A stretch of 64,000 nucleotides of DNA from Flavobacteriaceae bacterium GSB9 (GCA_022749295.1 CP062007.1:2356001-2420000), one strand, 5' to 3'; counted from the stretch's first letter, positions 18,132-29,141 are shown. Notes: generated by a model not told the origin, from the letters alone. Made by a program: numbers and translations.

Positions 18132-19997
18132 ATGAATAGAATTTATATTTATATTCTTTCCTTCGCCTTTATTTTATCATGCGGAAGTTCGCAAACTGTT
18201 AAAACTCCCAAAGAAACCCCCAGCGTTCCTGAACCACCTCAACCTCCTAAAGTTGAATTTTCATCCAACCACTGTTATTGGCAACAGCATGTCGATTACA
18301 AAATGGAAATAAATATGGATGTAGAGAACTACCAATATGAAGGCAAGCAAACTTTAGTTTACACGAACAACTCTCCTGACACCTTAAATAAAGTTTTTTA
18401 TCACTTGTATTTTAATGCCTTTCAGCCCGGAAGCGAAATGGATGTACGTTCTCGCAATATTCCCGATCCCGATAGCCGAGTTAAAGACCGCATAAGTAAG
18501 TTAAAACCAGACGAAATTGGGTATATAAAAGTAAATTCTTTAAAACAAAATGGCGAACCTTTAACCTATGAAACTGTAGGTACTGTTCTAGAGGTAAATT
18601 TAGAAAATGCCATAAAACCCGGTGAAAGTGTCACCTTCGATATGCTTTTTGATGCACAAATACCTGTGCAAATACGTCGTTCGGGCAGAAAAAATAACGA
18701 AGGGGTAGCGCTTTCAATGGCACAATGGTATCCCAAATTAGCCGAATACGATTACGAGGGCTGGCATGCCGACCCTTATATAGGTCGTGAATTTCATGGT
18801 GTTTGGGGCGATTTTGATGTAAAAATAGCCATCGATAAAACCTATACCATTGGCGGTACCGGATATTTGCAAAACCCCAATGAAATTGGACACGGTTACC
18901 AAACCGATACCTTAAAACAACCAAATACCAAAAAACTCACTTGGCACTTTGTGGCACCTAATGTGCACGATTTCACCTGGGCTGCAGATCCAAACTATAA
19001 GCACGATACTATACAAGTTCCAAACGGACCACTTTTGCATTTCCTTTACAAAAACAATATGCCAAAAGACAAATTGAACAACTGGAAAAAACTACAGCCT
19101 AAAGCCGTAGAGCTCATGCAATTTTACAGTGAAAATATTGGCCAGTATCCATACAATCAATACTCTATTATTCAAGGTGGCGACGGTGGTATGGAATACG
19201 GCATGTGCTCCCTAATTGCAGGCGAAGGCAATTTTAGCGGACTATTTGGTGTAACCGCACACGAAATGGCACATTCGTGGTTTCAGTTTTTATTGGCTAC
19301 CAACGAACTCACCAACTATTGGATGGATGAAGGTTTTACCGAATACTACGGTGAACTCGCCGAATGCAAAATTTTCAATAAACCTTTTGAAAAGCCTACA
19401 AAACGCGTTTACGATATCTACTATTATTACGTAAATTCTGGTGCCGAGCAACCCCAAACCACCCACGCCGATCGGTTTAATTATAACCAGTCTTCATCCA
19501 TTTCGGCTTACTATAAGGGTTATGTATTTTTAAACCAATTGGCTTACATAATTGGTGATGAAAATCAAAAGGAAACCATAAAGCAATATTTTAATCAGTG
19601 GGCTTTTAAACACCCTACTCGAACTGATTTTATTAGAGTTGCTGAAAAAGTGTCTGGTTTGGAATTAGATTGGTACTTAAACGATTGGACCCGAACCATC
19701 AATACCATTGACTATGGTGTTGAATCTATTGAAAATAATAAAGTTACATTAAAGCGCATTGGTTTAATGCCTATGCCTATTGACCTTACCGTGACTTACA
19801 CCGATGGCACCAGCGAAGATTTCTACATTCCCTTACAAATGATGCGCGGTGAAAAACCAACCGAAGCCACTATGATAAAAGATTGGGCTTGGGCCTACCC
19901 TACTTATACATTTGAAACTTCAAAGGATGTAAAATCGGTTGAAATCGACCCCAAAAATATGATGGCCGATATTGATAAAGAGAATAATAAAAAGTAA
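18132..19997 (+). CDS. M1 family zinc metallopeptidase lipoprotein
   Basis: 621 residues. A lipoprotein signal ends at Cys17 (FILSC). The gluzincin zinc site HEMAH (His377, Glu378, His381) with Glu400 in WMDEGFTEYYGE has the HExxH-x18-E spacing of aminopeptidase N relatives, and GGMEY just upstream replaces the usual GAMEN exopeptidase motif. The N-terminal domain (about 50-260) is a beta-sandwich of the M1 type. Such enzymes trim peptides at the N-terminus; anchoring suggests action on imported or surface peptides. It stands alone between two terminators. Confidence 0.92.
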   Translation: MNRIYIYILSFAFILSCGSSQTVKTPKETPSVPEPPQPPKVEFSSNHCYWQQHVDYKMEINMDVENYQYEGKQTLVYTNNSPDTLNKVFYHLYFNAFQPGSEMDVRSRNIPDPDSRVKDRISKLKPDEIGYIKVNSLKQNGEPLTYETVGTVLEVNLENAIKPGESVTFDMLFDAQIPVQIRRSGRKNNEGVALSMAQWYPKLAEYDYEGWHADPYIGREFHGVWGDFDVKIAIDKTYTIGGTGYLQNPNEIGHGYQTDTLKQPNTKKLTWHFVAPNVHDFTWAADPNYKHDTIQVPNGPLLHFLYKNNMPKDKLNNWKKLQPKAVELMQFYSENIGQYPYNQYSIIQGGDGGMEYGMCSLIAGEGNFSGLFGVTAHEMAHSWFQFLLATNELTNYWMDEGFTEYYGELAECKIFNKPFEKPTKRVYDIYYYYVNSGAEQPQTTHADRFNYNQSSSISAYYKGYVFLNQLAYIIGDENQKETIKQYFNQWAFKHPTRTDFIRVAEKVSGLELDWYLNDWTRTINTIDYGVESIENNKVTLKRIGLMPMPIDLTVTYTDGTSEDFYIPLQMMRGEKPTEATMIKDWAWAYPTYTFETSKDVKSVEIDPKNMMADIDKENNKK

Positions 19998-20026
19998 ATT
20001 ATTTACTTTTCAGGTTACTATAAAAA

Positions 20027-20057
20027 AGGCTTCTATTGAATTAGGAAGTCTTTTTTT
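20027..20057 (+). terminator. Rho-independent terminator after the M1 peptidase gene
   Basis: AGGCTTC (20027-20033) pairs with GAAGTCT (20045-20051) with one G-U pair, followed by a run of T. Confidence 0.75.
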
Positions 20058-20076
20058 ATGAATAAAAATGCCTGTA

Positions 20077-20234
20077 TTCGAAACTTCTCTCCCGATAGCT
20101 ATCGCGAACAATTCCTCATACTTCGGAATCACTCGAAGTGACGTAACGTTCAAAATTTAACGATTGGTCAAAATTGAGTTTCTTCGTCAGTTCGAGTGAT
20201 TTTTAAGGAGCGAAAAAATCGTATCGAGAACTTG
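20077..20234. repeat. Composite palindromic intergenic repeat
   Basis: The stretch contains a 12-bp palindrome CGATAGCTATCG (20093-20104), a small hairpin TCACTCGAAGTGA (20129-20141), and a longer imperfect hairpin running from GTTCGAGTGATTTTT near 20190 to AAAAAATCGTATCGAGAAC ending near 20232. The arms CGAAACTTCTC at the left and GAGAACTTG at the right are also partly complementary. No reading frame is present. It resembles the hairpin-forming intergenic elements common in Flavobacteriaceae. Confidence 0.55.
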
Positions 20235-20299
20235 TTTAATAAAATTTCAATTCACATCATTGTTTACATTAACCCCATGGTCATTCATTTTATTTTTAA

Positions 20300-20307
20300 T
20301 ACCTTCG
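20300..20307 (+). promoter_or_regulatory. Candidate -7 element of the thiamine operon promoter
   Basis: TACCTTCG matches the Bacteroidota -7 consensus TAnnTTTG at seven of eight positions and lies about 10 bases upstream of the 5' edge of the TPP aptamer. No clear -33 TTTG is seen at the expected distance. Confidence 0.35.
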
Positions 20308-20316
20308 CTGTGTAAA

Positions 20317-20402
20317 CTTTAGGGGTGTTCTATCCATTAAATTAGAACTGAGACATACCCTTTGAACCTGATGCGGTTAGTACCGCCGAAGGGAAAAGTT
20401 GA
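20317..20402 (+). ncRNA. TPP riboswitch (THI element)
   Basis: The conserved thi-box is present: GGGGUG near the 5' end, CUGAGA followed by ACCC, then UUGAACCUGAUGCGGUUAG and ACCGCCGAAGGGAA. It precedes thiS and the rest of the thiamine operon by about 115 bases. Binding of thiamine pyrophosphate should lower expression of the downstream genes. Confidence 0.96.
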
Positions 20403-20440
20403 ATAGTGTATTGCAACATATGCTAGCGCACCTTTTCTTA

Positions 20441-20469
20441 AATACTTCTAGTCTGGAAGTATCTTTTTC
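20441..20469 (+). terminator. Putative terminator hairpin of the TPP riboswitch expression platform
   Basis: ATACTTC (20442-20448) and GAAGTAT (20456-20462) form a 7-bp stem with a 7-base loop, followed by CTTTTTC. It lies 40 bases after the aptamer and 47 bases before thiS, the position expected for a transcription-attenuating platform. The matching antiterminator was not identified with certainty. Confidence 0.5.
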
Positions 20470-20515
20470 AAAGCTTTATTACCTCTACAGTTTACAATAA
20501 CTAAATGTATTGTAA

Positions 20516-22602
<2,087 letters not shown>

Positions 22603-22610
22603 AAACGGAA

Positions 22611-23267
22611 ATGGTCATTCTAATTGCTCCAGAACGTGATATTAAAAATGAAATTGAAATCCTTCACGAGTTATTTCGTGAAGGGTTACAATACTATCAT
22701 TTGCGAAAACCACATAAGGATTATAAAGCGTATTTTGAGTATTTAGAACAAATCGATTCGCAATATCATAACAGAATAGTGGTTCATCATTTTCATGAGC
22801 TCGTAGAAGATTACATGCTTAAAGGTATTCATTTTCAAGAAGTGAAACGGCGAGAGGCTTCATTAGACACATTAAAACACATGAGAAGACAAAAAAACAT
22901 TAGTATCAGTAGTTCGTTTCATTCATCAGAAGACTTAGAAGCATCAGCATTTGAATTCGATTACCATTTGCTAAGTCCTGTATTTTCGTCCATCTCAAAA
23001 CAAGGTTATCTAGGTCGAGGTTTCGATGTGAATCACATTAACAAAACAATCATCGGCATGGGTGGTGTAAGCACTAAAAACCTTAATGACTTTGATAGGT
23101 TGGGCTATAAAGGTGTCGGGGTTTTAGGTGGTATTTGGCAAAGTAAAACACCTGTTGAAAATTTTAAAATCATAAAATGTCATTTCGATCGGAGTCCAGA
23201 CATCCAGCAACCCGAGAGCCCTTTAAACAAATTCAGCATGACAAATAAAAAGTATGCAAAACGATAA
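22611..23267 (+). CDS. ThiE/TenI-like thiamine phosphate synthase paralogue
   Basis: 218 residues. The TIM-barrel pattern of ThiE/TenI is seen: APERDI, LQYYHLRKPHKD, ISISSSFHS, FDYHLLSPVFSSISKQG and IIGMGGVSTKN. The second copy of this family at 24026 is the more canonical ThiE, so this one could be a TenI-like isomerase-type or a second synthase. The last 22 or so residues are encoded by a palindromic repeat element (23178-23243) and look like added sequence. The stop overlaps the start of thiD by 14 bases in another frame. Confidence 0.8.
   Translation: MVILIAPERDIKNEIEILHELFREGLQYYHLRKPHKDYKAYFEYLEQIDSQYHNRIVVHHFHELVEDYMLKGIHFQEVKRREASLDTLKHMRRQKNISISSSFHSSEDLEASAFEFDYHLLSPVFSSISKQGYLGRGFDVNHINKTIIGMGGVSTKNLNDFDRLGYKGVGVLGGIWQSKTPVENFKIIKCHFDRSPDIQQPESPLNKFSMTNKKYAKR
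23178..23243. repeat. Palindromic repeat copy inside the thiE-like gene end
   Basis: TGTCAT (23178-23183) and ATGACA (23238-23243) bound the element. Its right arm, read in reverse complement, begins TGTCATGCTGAATTTGTTT and matches the left arm of the copy at 44142 (TGTAATGCTGAACTCGTTT), so the two are related. Confidence 0.6.
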
Positions 23268-24021
23268 AAATTACATATTAAGCATAGCGGGTTTCGACCC
23301 GAGTAGTGGCGCGGGAATCACTCAGGATATTAAAACCTTTGAAGCTCATAGCCTCTATGGTTTATCGGTTTGTACAGCGATTACCATTCAGAATGATACC
23401 GATTTCAAACAGTGTATTTGGACAAGCCCTGAAATGATTTTAGCTCAGATAGAAACCCTTTTTGAACGATTTGATATTTCGGTAGTTAAAATTGGAATCA
23501 TTCAATCTTGGGACACGTTATTGCTTGTACTAGATAAACTGCACCAATTAAATAGCAATATTAAAATTGTGTTAGACCCTATTTTTAAAGCATCTGCAGG
23601 TTTCGATTTTCATTCAACCGATAATCAAGATACACTCGATAACGTCTGGAAGCTATGCCATATTATCACGCCTAATTACGATGAAATTAAAAACCTGTAT
23701 CCCTATTTAAGTATTGAAGATACTATCGAACGTTTAAGTGCTTTAACCCATATTTATTTAAAAGGGGGACATAGAGCTGACAAAAAAGGTTGGGACACAT
23801 TGTACTATAATCGAATTGTTCAGGTGAATATGCCACCACAAATTCAAAATGTTTTTGAAAAACACGGCAGTGGTTGTGTGTTATCTTCAGCTTTAGCGGC
23901 TAATATCGCTTTAGAATTACCCTTGGAAGATGCCTGTAAATACGCCAAACATTATACCGAACAGTTTTTAAATTCAAATCCTAGTCTGCTCGGTTACCAC
24001 AATTATCCAATAAAAAAATAA
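23254..24021 (+). CDS. thiD: Hydroxymethylpyrimidine/phosphomethylpyrimidine kinase ThiD
   Basis: 255 residues of the ribokinase-like fold. The N-terminal IAGFDPSSGAGITQDIKTFEAH, with its anion-binding glycines, and the C-terminal HGSGCVLSSALAANIALE, with the catalytic base region, are characteristic. The enzyme phosphorylates hydroxymethylpyrimidine to its pyrophosphate form for coupling with the thiazole. It begins inside the end of the preceding ThiE-like gene and ends four bases before thiE. Confidence 0.94.
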   Translation: MQNDKNYILSIAGFDPSSGAGITQDIKTFEAHSLYGLSVCTAITIQNDTDFKQCIWTSPEMILAQIETLFERFDISVVKIGIIQSWDTLLLVLDKLHQLNSNIKIVLDPIFKASAGFDFHSTDNQDTLDNVWKLCHIITPNYDEIKNLYPYLSIEDTIERLSALTHIYLKGGHRADKKGWDTLYYNRIVQVNMPPQIQNVFEKHGSGCVLSSALAANIALELPLEDACKYAKHYTEQFLNSNPSLLGYHNYPIKK

Positions 24022-24025
24022 CACG

Positions 24026-24667
24026 ATGAACATCCCTAAATTACATTATATATCGCAGGGCAACACACCTGAAGACCACTTAAAAAATATTCAAAAGGCC
24101 TGTACGTACGGTGCCGAACTGGTGCAACTTCGGCTTAAAGACGCGCCTGAAGACATCATCTTGAAAACCGCCGAAAAAGCACGGGATGTCACCTCACATT
24201 TTCAAACACGATTAATTATAAATGACCATTATAAAATAACCAAAGCTGTTAATGCCGATGGTGTTCACTTAGGTAAAAGCGATGCTTGCCCTACCATTGC
24301 CCGTGCGTATTTAGGTAAATGGTTTATGGTTGGGGGCACAGCCAACAGCCTTGACGATTGTAAAAAACTAATTGATAAAAACGTCGATTATATTGGTTTG
24401 GGTCCGTTTAGATTTACTACAACCAAAGCCAATTTAAGTCCGATTTTAGGTTTGGAAGGCTACCAAAACATAATCAAAGCATTACACACACAAACGCCCA
24501 TTATCGCTATCGGCGGCATTGTAGAAAACTATATAAAAAACCTTTTAGATACCGGTGTTCACGGCATCGCCATGTCTGGAGCCATTACTCAAAACTTCAA
24601 TACCATTTCAACCCTTAACAGATTGTTGAAGGCATCCGTAGTACACGAACAAAAACATACTTTTTAA
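24026..24667 (+). CDS. thiE: Thiamine phosphate synthase ThiE
   Basis: 213 residues. It couples hydroxymethylpyrimidine pyrophosphate with thiazole phosphate to give thiamine phosphate. Typical ThiE blocks are visible: VQLRLKD, LIINDHYKITKAVNADGVHLGKSD, VGGTANS, YIGLGPFRFTTTKAN and IIAIGGI. The stop codon abuts the ATG of thiG, so the genes are tightly coupled. Of the two ThiE-family copies in the operon this one retains the canonical motifs and is the more probable synthase. Confidence 0.93.
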   Translation: MNIPKLHYISQGNTPEDHLKNIQKACTYGAELVQLRLKDAPEDIILKTAEKARDVTSHFQTRLIINDHYKITKAVNADGVHLGKSDACPTIARAYLGKWFMVGGTANSLDDCKKLIDKNVDYIGLGPFRFTTTKANLSPILGLEGYQNIIKALHTQTPIIAIGGIVENYIKNLLDTGVHGIAMSGAITQNFNTISTLNRLLKASVVHEQKHTF

Positions 24668-25441
24668 ATGATGAACAATACACTAACTATAGCAGATAAA
24701 ACCTTTCAATCACGATTATTTACAGGTACGGGAAAATTCAGCTCCAACCAACTTATGGCCGATGCCATTTTAGCCTCTGAAAGTGAATTGGTAACCGTAG
24801 CGTTAAAACGGGTCGATGTCGATAACGAACAAGACAATATGTTGCAAAGCATCAAGCTCCCCCATATTAACTTACTACCCAACACTTCTGGTGTTCGCGA
24901 TGCCAAAGAAGCTATTTTCGCCGCACAACTAGCTCGAGAAGCTCTGGAAACGAACTGGATAAAACTGGAAATTCACCCAGACCCAAAATATTTATTGCCC
25001 GACCCGATTGAAACTTTAAAAGCAGCAGAAGAACTCGTAAAATTGGGCTTTGTGGTGATGCCATACATTCATGCCGATCCGGTTTTATGCAAGCGATTAG
25101 AAGATGTCGGCACGCAATGCGTTATGCCTTTAGGCGCACCAATTGGTACAAATAAAGGCCTAAAAACCTCAGATTTTTTAGAAATCATTATCGACCAAAG
25201 TAATGTTCCTGTTATTGTCGATGCCGGTATTGGCAGTCCGTCGCATGCCGCTCACGCTATGGAATTGGGTGCCGATGCCGTTTTGGTTAATACCGCTATT
25301 GCTGTATCGCAAAACCCTATAACCATGGCAAAAGCTGTTAAAATGGCTGTTGAAGCTGGTCGTATGGCATTCAATGCCAAACTTGCTATGGTAAAACAAC
25401 ACGCCGAAGCTAGTAGTCCATTAACCGATTTCTTAAACTAA
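24668..25441 (+). CDS. thiG: Thiazole synthase ThiG
   Basis: 257 residues. ThiG condenses deoxyxylulose phosphate, dehydroglycine and the ThiS thiocarboxylate into the thiazole moiety. The Schiff-base lysine lies in [10 protein letters not shown], and the phosphate-binding glycines in [34 protein letters not shown] and AVLVNTAIA are conserved. It starts directly after the thiE stop and is 10 bases before thiH, with which it forms the ThiGH complex. Confidence 0.97.
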   Translation: MMNNTLTIADKTFQSRLFTGTGKFSSNQLMADAILASESELVTVALKRVDVDNEQDNMLQSIKLPHINLLPNTSGVRDAKEAIFAAQLAREALETNWIKLEIHPDPKYLLPDPIETLKAAEELVKLGFVVMPYIHADPVLCKRLEDVGTQCVMPLGAPIGTNKGLKTSDFLEIIIDQSNVPVIVDAGIGSPSHAAHAMELGADAVLVNTAIAVSQNPITMAKAVKMAVEAGRMAFNAKLAMVKQHAEASSPLTDFLN

Positions 25442-25451
25442 AAACCTTTTT

Positions 25452-26567
25452 ATGAATACCTCATTTAAAAATCTGCTTAATACGTACGATTGGGAAGATA
25501 CACTAGCGAGCATCAACACTAAAACCACTGAAGATGTTGTGCTTGCCCTCTCTAAAAACAAACGTGATTTAGAAGATTTTAAAGCCTTGGTTTCACCTGC
25601 CGCCAAACCTTATTTAGAGCAGATGGCTCAATTAAGTAGTCGTATCACAAAAAAACGCTTTGGTAATACAATTCAAATGTACGTACCTATGTACTTATCT
25701 AACGAATGTCAAAACATTTGTACCTACTGCGGCTTTAGTATGACCAATAAAATTCCGCGTCGCACCTTAACCGATGCCGAAATTTTAAAAGAGGTCCGCT
25801 TCTTAAAAGCTAAAGGTTACAATCATATTTTACTGGTTACCGGTGAGGCCAATAAAACGGTTGGTGTACCTTATATAAAAAATGCTATGGAATTGATAAA
25901 AAACCAATTTTCGAATATCACCATAGAGGTTCAGCCTCTGGACCAAGAAGATTATGAAACATTAATTGAAGCCAATCTATATGCTGTTTTAGTGTATCAG
26001 GAGACCTATAATAGAGCTGAATATAAAAAACACCATCCGAAAGGAAAAAAATCGAATTTCGATTACCGTTTAGAAACACCCGACCGGTTGGGCAGAGCAG
26101 GCATTCATAAAATAGGCATAGGCGCTTTATTTGGTTTAGAAAACTGGCGTGGCGATAGTTTTTTTACAGCTTTGCATTTAAAATATCTTCAAAAGACCTA
26201 TTGGAAAACCAAATATTCTATTTCCTTTCCGCGATTGCGCCCACATAGTGGCGGTTTAGAACCCAAAGTAGAAATGACCGATAGGGATTTGGTACAGGCC
26301 ATTTGCGCCTTTAGGTTATTGGATGAAGATGTTGAACTCTCGATGAGCACACGCGAAAGTGAAACCTTTAGAAATCATATTGTAAACTTAGGCGTGACAT
26401 CGTTAAGCGCCGAATCAAAAACCAATCCGGGTGGTTATGTGGTGGAACCACAATCGTTAGAACAGTTTGAAATATCTGATGAGCGCTCAACCGAAGTCAT
26501 TGCAAAAATGCTACAGGACAACGGTCTGGAACCTGTTTGGAAAGATTGGGAACACAATTGGCAGTAA
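25452..26567 (+). CDS. thiH: 2-iminoacetate synthase ThiH (radical SAM tyrosine lyase)
   Basis: 371 residues. The radical SAM CX3CX2C motif is CQNICTYC (near residue 86). ThiH cleaves tyrosine to give dehydroglycine for ThiG and needs no oxygen, unlike the ThiO route. The conserved blocks VTGEANKTVG, EVQPLDQEDYE, YQETYNRAEYKKHHPKGKKS-like and the C-terminal LSMSTRESETFRNHIV are present. It ends the operon; a separately promoted gene follows after 166 bp and thiF is absent from its usual place here. Confidence 0.97.
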   Translation: MNTSFKNLLNTYDWEDTLASINTKTTEDVVLALSKNKRDLEDFKALVSPAAKPYLEQMAQLSSRITKKRFGNTIQMYVPMYLSNECQNICTYCGFSMTNKIPRRTLTDAEILKEVRFLKAKGYNHILLVTGEANKTVGVPYIKNAMELIKNQFSNITIEVQPLDQEDYETLIEANLYAVLVYQETYNRAEYKKHHPKGKKSNFDYRLETPDRLGRAGIHKIGIGALFGLENWRGDSFFTALHLKYLQKTYWKTKYSISFPRLRPHSGGLEPKVEMTDRDLVQAICAFRLLDEDVELSMSTRESETFRNHIVNLGVTSLSAESKTNPGGYVVEPQSLEQFEISDERSTEVIAKMLQDNGLEPVWKDWEHNWQ

Positions 26568-26644
26568 CATAAATCCATTCTGAAAAGGCGTTTCGTTTCA
26601 AAAAGAATTCCGAGTTTACAATCAAGATGTTTTCCCTATAGAAT

Positions 26645-26676
26645 TTTGAGATTACAACCGTTTTAATATACCTTTA
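26645..26676 (+). promoter_or_regulatory. Candidate promoter for the DUF3826 gene
   Basis: TTTG (26645-26648) and TACCTTTA (26669-26676, one mismatch to TAnnTTTG) are separated by 20 bases, fitting the Bacteroidota promoter pattern. This suggests the gene is transcribed apart from the thi operon. Confidence 0.42.
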
Positions 26677-26733
26677 AGGGTTCAAAATATAATTCAACTA
26701 TTAAAAATGCTAAATCCACAACACCTAAAAAAC

Positions 26734-27375
26734 ATGAATCATTTAAAACTGGGGTTAATTGTACTCTTTCTAAGTGCAAATCTGGGCTTTTCACAAGCTA
26801 AAAAAGATGCTGATTTAACAGAAAAAGCAAGCGAATGGGTTAAGGATTTGAACCTAGATAATACCTCTAAGGAGCAATCCGTTACCGATATTATCGCTAC
26901 ACACTTAACTGCAGTTAGACATTGGCATAATAACCACCCTTTTGAAACGGTACCTGCTGGAATAAACCCTAAAACAGGTGAAAAATTATCTGATTTAGAC
27001 CGTTCGATTATCGCCGATTCGGCCATGCCGAGTAGTGTTCATGATAATTTGATGTCTGGACTTAGAGGCCATTTAACTGAAGAGCAGGTAGAAGCTATTC
27101 TGGATAAATATACTATTGGTAAAGTCACTTTTACCATGAAAGCTTATCGTGAAATTGTAACCGATATGACACCAAAAGAAGATGCTGAGCTTTTAAAGAA
27201 CTTAAAAGAAGCACGAGAAATTGCGGTAGATTTTAAACAAATGAAACAGATATCGGCCATTTTTGAAATTTATAAAACCAAAAACGAACAATACTTAAAT
27301 AACAATGGCCGCAGTTGGAGACAATTGTATAAAGATTATGTAAAACGGCTTAGGGCTATGAAAAAGAAGAATTAA
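26734..27375 (+). CDS. Exported DUF3826 family protein
   Basis: 213 residues from the ATG at 26734, which gives a clean signal peptide (hydrophobic 5-18, ending GFSQA). An upstream in-frame ATG at 26707 would add nine polar residues before it. The mature part is helical and charged, with the features VRHWHNNHPFETVPAGINP and FTMKAYREIVTDMTPKEDAE that I associate with the DUF3826 family found in Bacteroidota. Function is unknown; location is probably periplasm. It lies between the thi operon and a small membrane protein gene 18 bases downstream. Confidence 0.72.
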   Translation: MNHLKLGLIVLFLSANLGFSQAKKDADLTEKASEWVKDLNLDNTSKEQSVTDIIATHLTAVRHWHNNHPFETVPAGINPKTGEKLSDLDRSIIADSAMPSSVHDNLMSGLRGHLTEEQVEAILDKYTIGKVTFTMKAYREIVTDMTPKEDAELLKNLKEAREIAVDFKQMKQISAIFEIYKTKNEQYLNNNGRSWRQLYKDYVKRLRAMKKKN

Positions 27376-27393
27376 TGACGCCTTGAGAGTTTA

Positions 27394-27891
27394 ATGGAAA
27401 ATACAACCTTTAAAATTGTTTCTAAAAACAAACAGATAACTAATTTTAAAAATGTTCTTTTTATTATTGGCTTCCTATGTTCAGTTTTGCCTTTTTTTAT
27501 CAAAAATTATGAAGTCCTGTCTTTTTTTGGATTGATTATAATATTTATTGGTGCATTGTTCGCTTTGTTTTCATCAAAAAATTGTTTGATAATTAACAAT
27601 GAATTTGTTGAATTTGAATCAAAAAGTATAGTATCCGAATTCAACAAATTTATTAGAATTCGCTTTAGTGATATTGAAAGAGCGGTTTTTTTAAAGAGAC
27701 AGTTTCTAATATTTGGTGGTCGAAGTCCAATTGCTGATGCCGATGCCCAAACTTTGTACAATGAAAATAGAATTGTGTTTCTATTGAAAAATGGGCAAAG
27801 TCAAACGGTGTTTCAAACGGGTAAACTAAAAGAGTTTAAAGAAGCCCATTCGTTAATTCAAGAAAAGCTGGAAAACAGTTCGGTTAGTTAA
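27394..27891 (+). CDS. Small membrane protein with PH-like cytoplasmic tail, unknown function
   Basis: 165 residues. Two hydrophobic helices lie at about 19-38 and 43-62, followed by a soluble domain of about 95 residues with alternating strands (FVEFES, IRIRFSDIERAVFLKRQ, RIVFLLKNGQSQTVFQTG) resembling bacterial PH/GRAM-like domains. I do not recognise a specific family. The gene converges on the deacylase gene and its stop is 7 bases from that gene's end. Confidence 0.6.
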   Translation: MENTTFKIVSKNKQITNFKNVLFIIGFLCSVLPFFIKNYEVLSFFGLIIIFIGALFALFSSKNCLIINNEFVEFESKSIVSEFNKFIRIRFSDIERAVFLKRQFLIFGGRSPIADADAQTLYNENRIVFLLKNGQSQTVFQTGKLKEFKEAHSLIQEKLENSSVS

Positions 27892-27898
27892 TGCTATT

Positions 27899-29089
27899 TT
27901 AATACCAAGGTTCTTTTTTATACATAGACGTTTTAGCAACACGTTCTCGGTTATTCAGCCTTAAATGCGTTTTAGTAATTTGACGACTTCTGTAACCCAA
28001 TAAATGAAATAAAGCTTTAGCAAAATACTTAGCAACATTTAAATTTACCTGTAAAACACCTTCATTTTTATCAACCCATGTAATACCTGGTAAAATTGCT
28101 AAAAAGCTATCTGTTTTTAATCGTCTTAAAATGGCCGATAATTTCAAGAAAAAAGAATTTATAGGTCTTATAATAAAAAAGCCTTCAGCGCCCTTTTTTT
28201 GGTACAGTGGCATAAAAATACTTCCTTTATAAGGCGATGTAATATTGAAATCGTTACTTATGGCTAAAGGCACTCCTTTTTTAATCCTTTCGAAGCTTTT
28301 AAAACCATTTAGCATTTTAAAGTTTTCGTTTGGCTTTATTTTATAGGTGTAAACAATCTCAAAAACATCAAAAGTTTGTTGGGCTTGCCGCTTGAGTTGT
28401 TCGTAATGTTTTGAAAAATCTAAAATTGAATCTTTTTCTACAGCTCCTGAAAATACCAATGCTAAATTTACAAAGGCAATATGATTTATTATTGATGAAA
28501 AATCGTCGTGTTGACCAGACTCAAACCCAAGTGAAACATAACCCAATTGATTGATGTAACTTAAAAGTGGCCCTGTTAAATATTCCTCTATACCTAAAAC
28601 AATAGGTACAGGAAATTGCTGAGAAAATTTTCTGTTTATTAACGCATCGTTAATGGTTATAAAAGGTAAGGTCTTACTCGAAGTGGTATGTAAATCGATA
28701 AAATAAAATGGGGGATTGTTATTTTTTAAAATGTCTTTTAAAAGTTCCAAAAGTTCCAAAAGTTCAGACTCATCTGCATATAAGTCCTTTTTTAGTTTAA
28801 TGAGCTCGATATTGGCCTTCGTCCAAAGCCGGTTTAAATCTTGTTTAATGTATCGTTTCTGTTTTCTTAGCGCTTGTAAATTACCTGAAATACCATACAC
28901 TGTTCCTTTTACATGGGCCGAGTTTAAACCGTATAAAACTTCTTTTAAAGCAAATACACCCGAATTTTCATTACCGTGTATTCCTCCAAAAAACACCACG
29001 GTTGGGCCCGGTTGTGCACCCTTAATTTTACCTATTATTCTATCGATTTTTAAACTTTTATTTAAAGCTTTACTGTATAAATCTATCAT
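27899..29089 (-). CDS. Succinylglutamate desuccinylase/aspartoacylase-family zinc hydrolase
   Basis: 396 residues. The AstE/AspA-type zinc site is visible: GGIHGNENSG supplies His and Glu, and FIDLHTTSS the second His. An Arg/Asp pair of the QDLNRLW kind (about 70-76) is present. The C-terminal region carries the small beta domain of the family. These enzymes release an N-acyl or carboxyl group from an amino acid or peptide. The gene is downstream of, and in the same direction as, the GCS2-CBS gene, 52 bases away, so a shared pathway is likely. Substrate is unassigned. Confidence 0.85.
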   Translation of the reverse strand: MIDLYSKALNKSLKIDRIIGKIKGAQPGPTVVFFGGIHGNENSGVFALKEVLYGLNSAHVKGTVYGISGNLQALRKQKRYIKQDLNRLWTKANIELIKLKKDLYADESELLELLELLKDILKNNNPPFYFIDLHTTSSKTLPFITINDALINRKFSQQFPVPIVLGIEEYLTGPLLSYINQLGYVSLGFESGQHDDFSSIINHIAFVNLALVFSGAVEKDSILDFSKHYEQLKRQAQQTFDVFEIVYTYKIKPNENFKMLNGFKSFERIKKGVPLAISNDFNITSPYKGSIFMPLYQKKGAEGFFIIRPINSFFLKLSAILRRLKTDSFLAILPGITWVDKNEGVLQVNLNVAKYFAKALFHLLGYRSRQITKTHLRLNNRERVAKTSMYKKEPWY

Positions 29090-29141
29090 AATTGGATTTT
29101 GGTAATTTTTACAATGGTATATTACACACTTAAAAGATGAG

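Noticed and set aside
28716-29105. 129-codon plus-strand frame rich in Ser and Lys
   Set aside because: It is antisense to the N-terminal zinc-site part of the deacylase gene, and the sequence has low complexity typical of a shadow frame.
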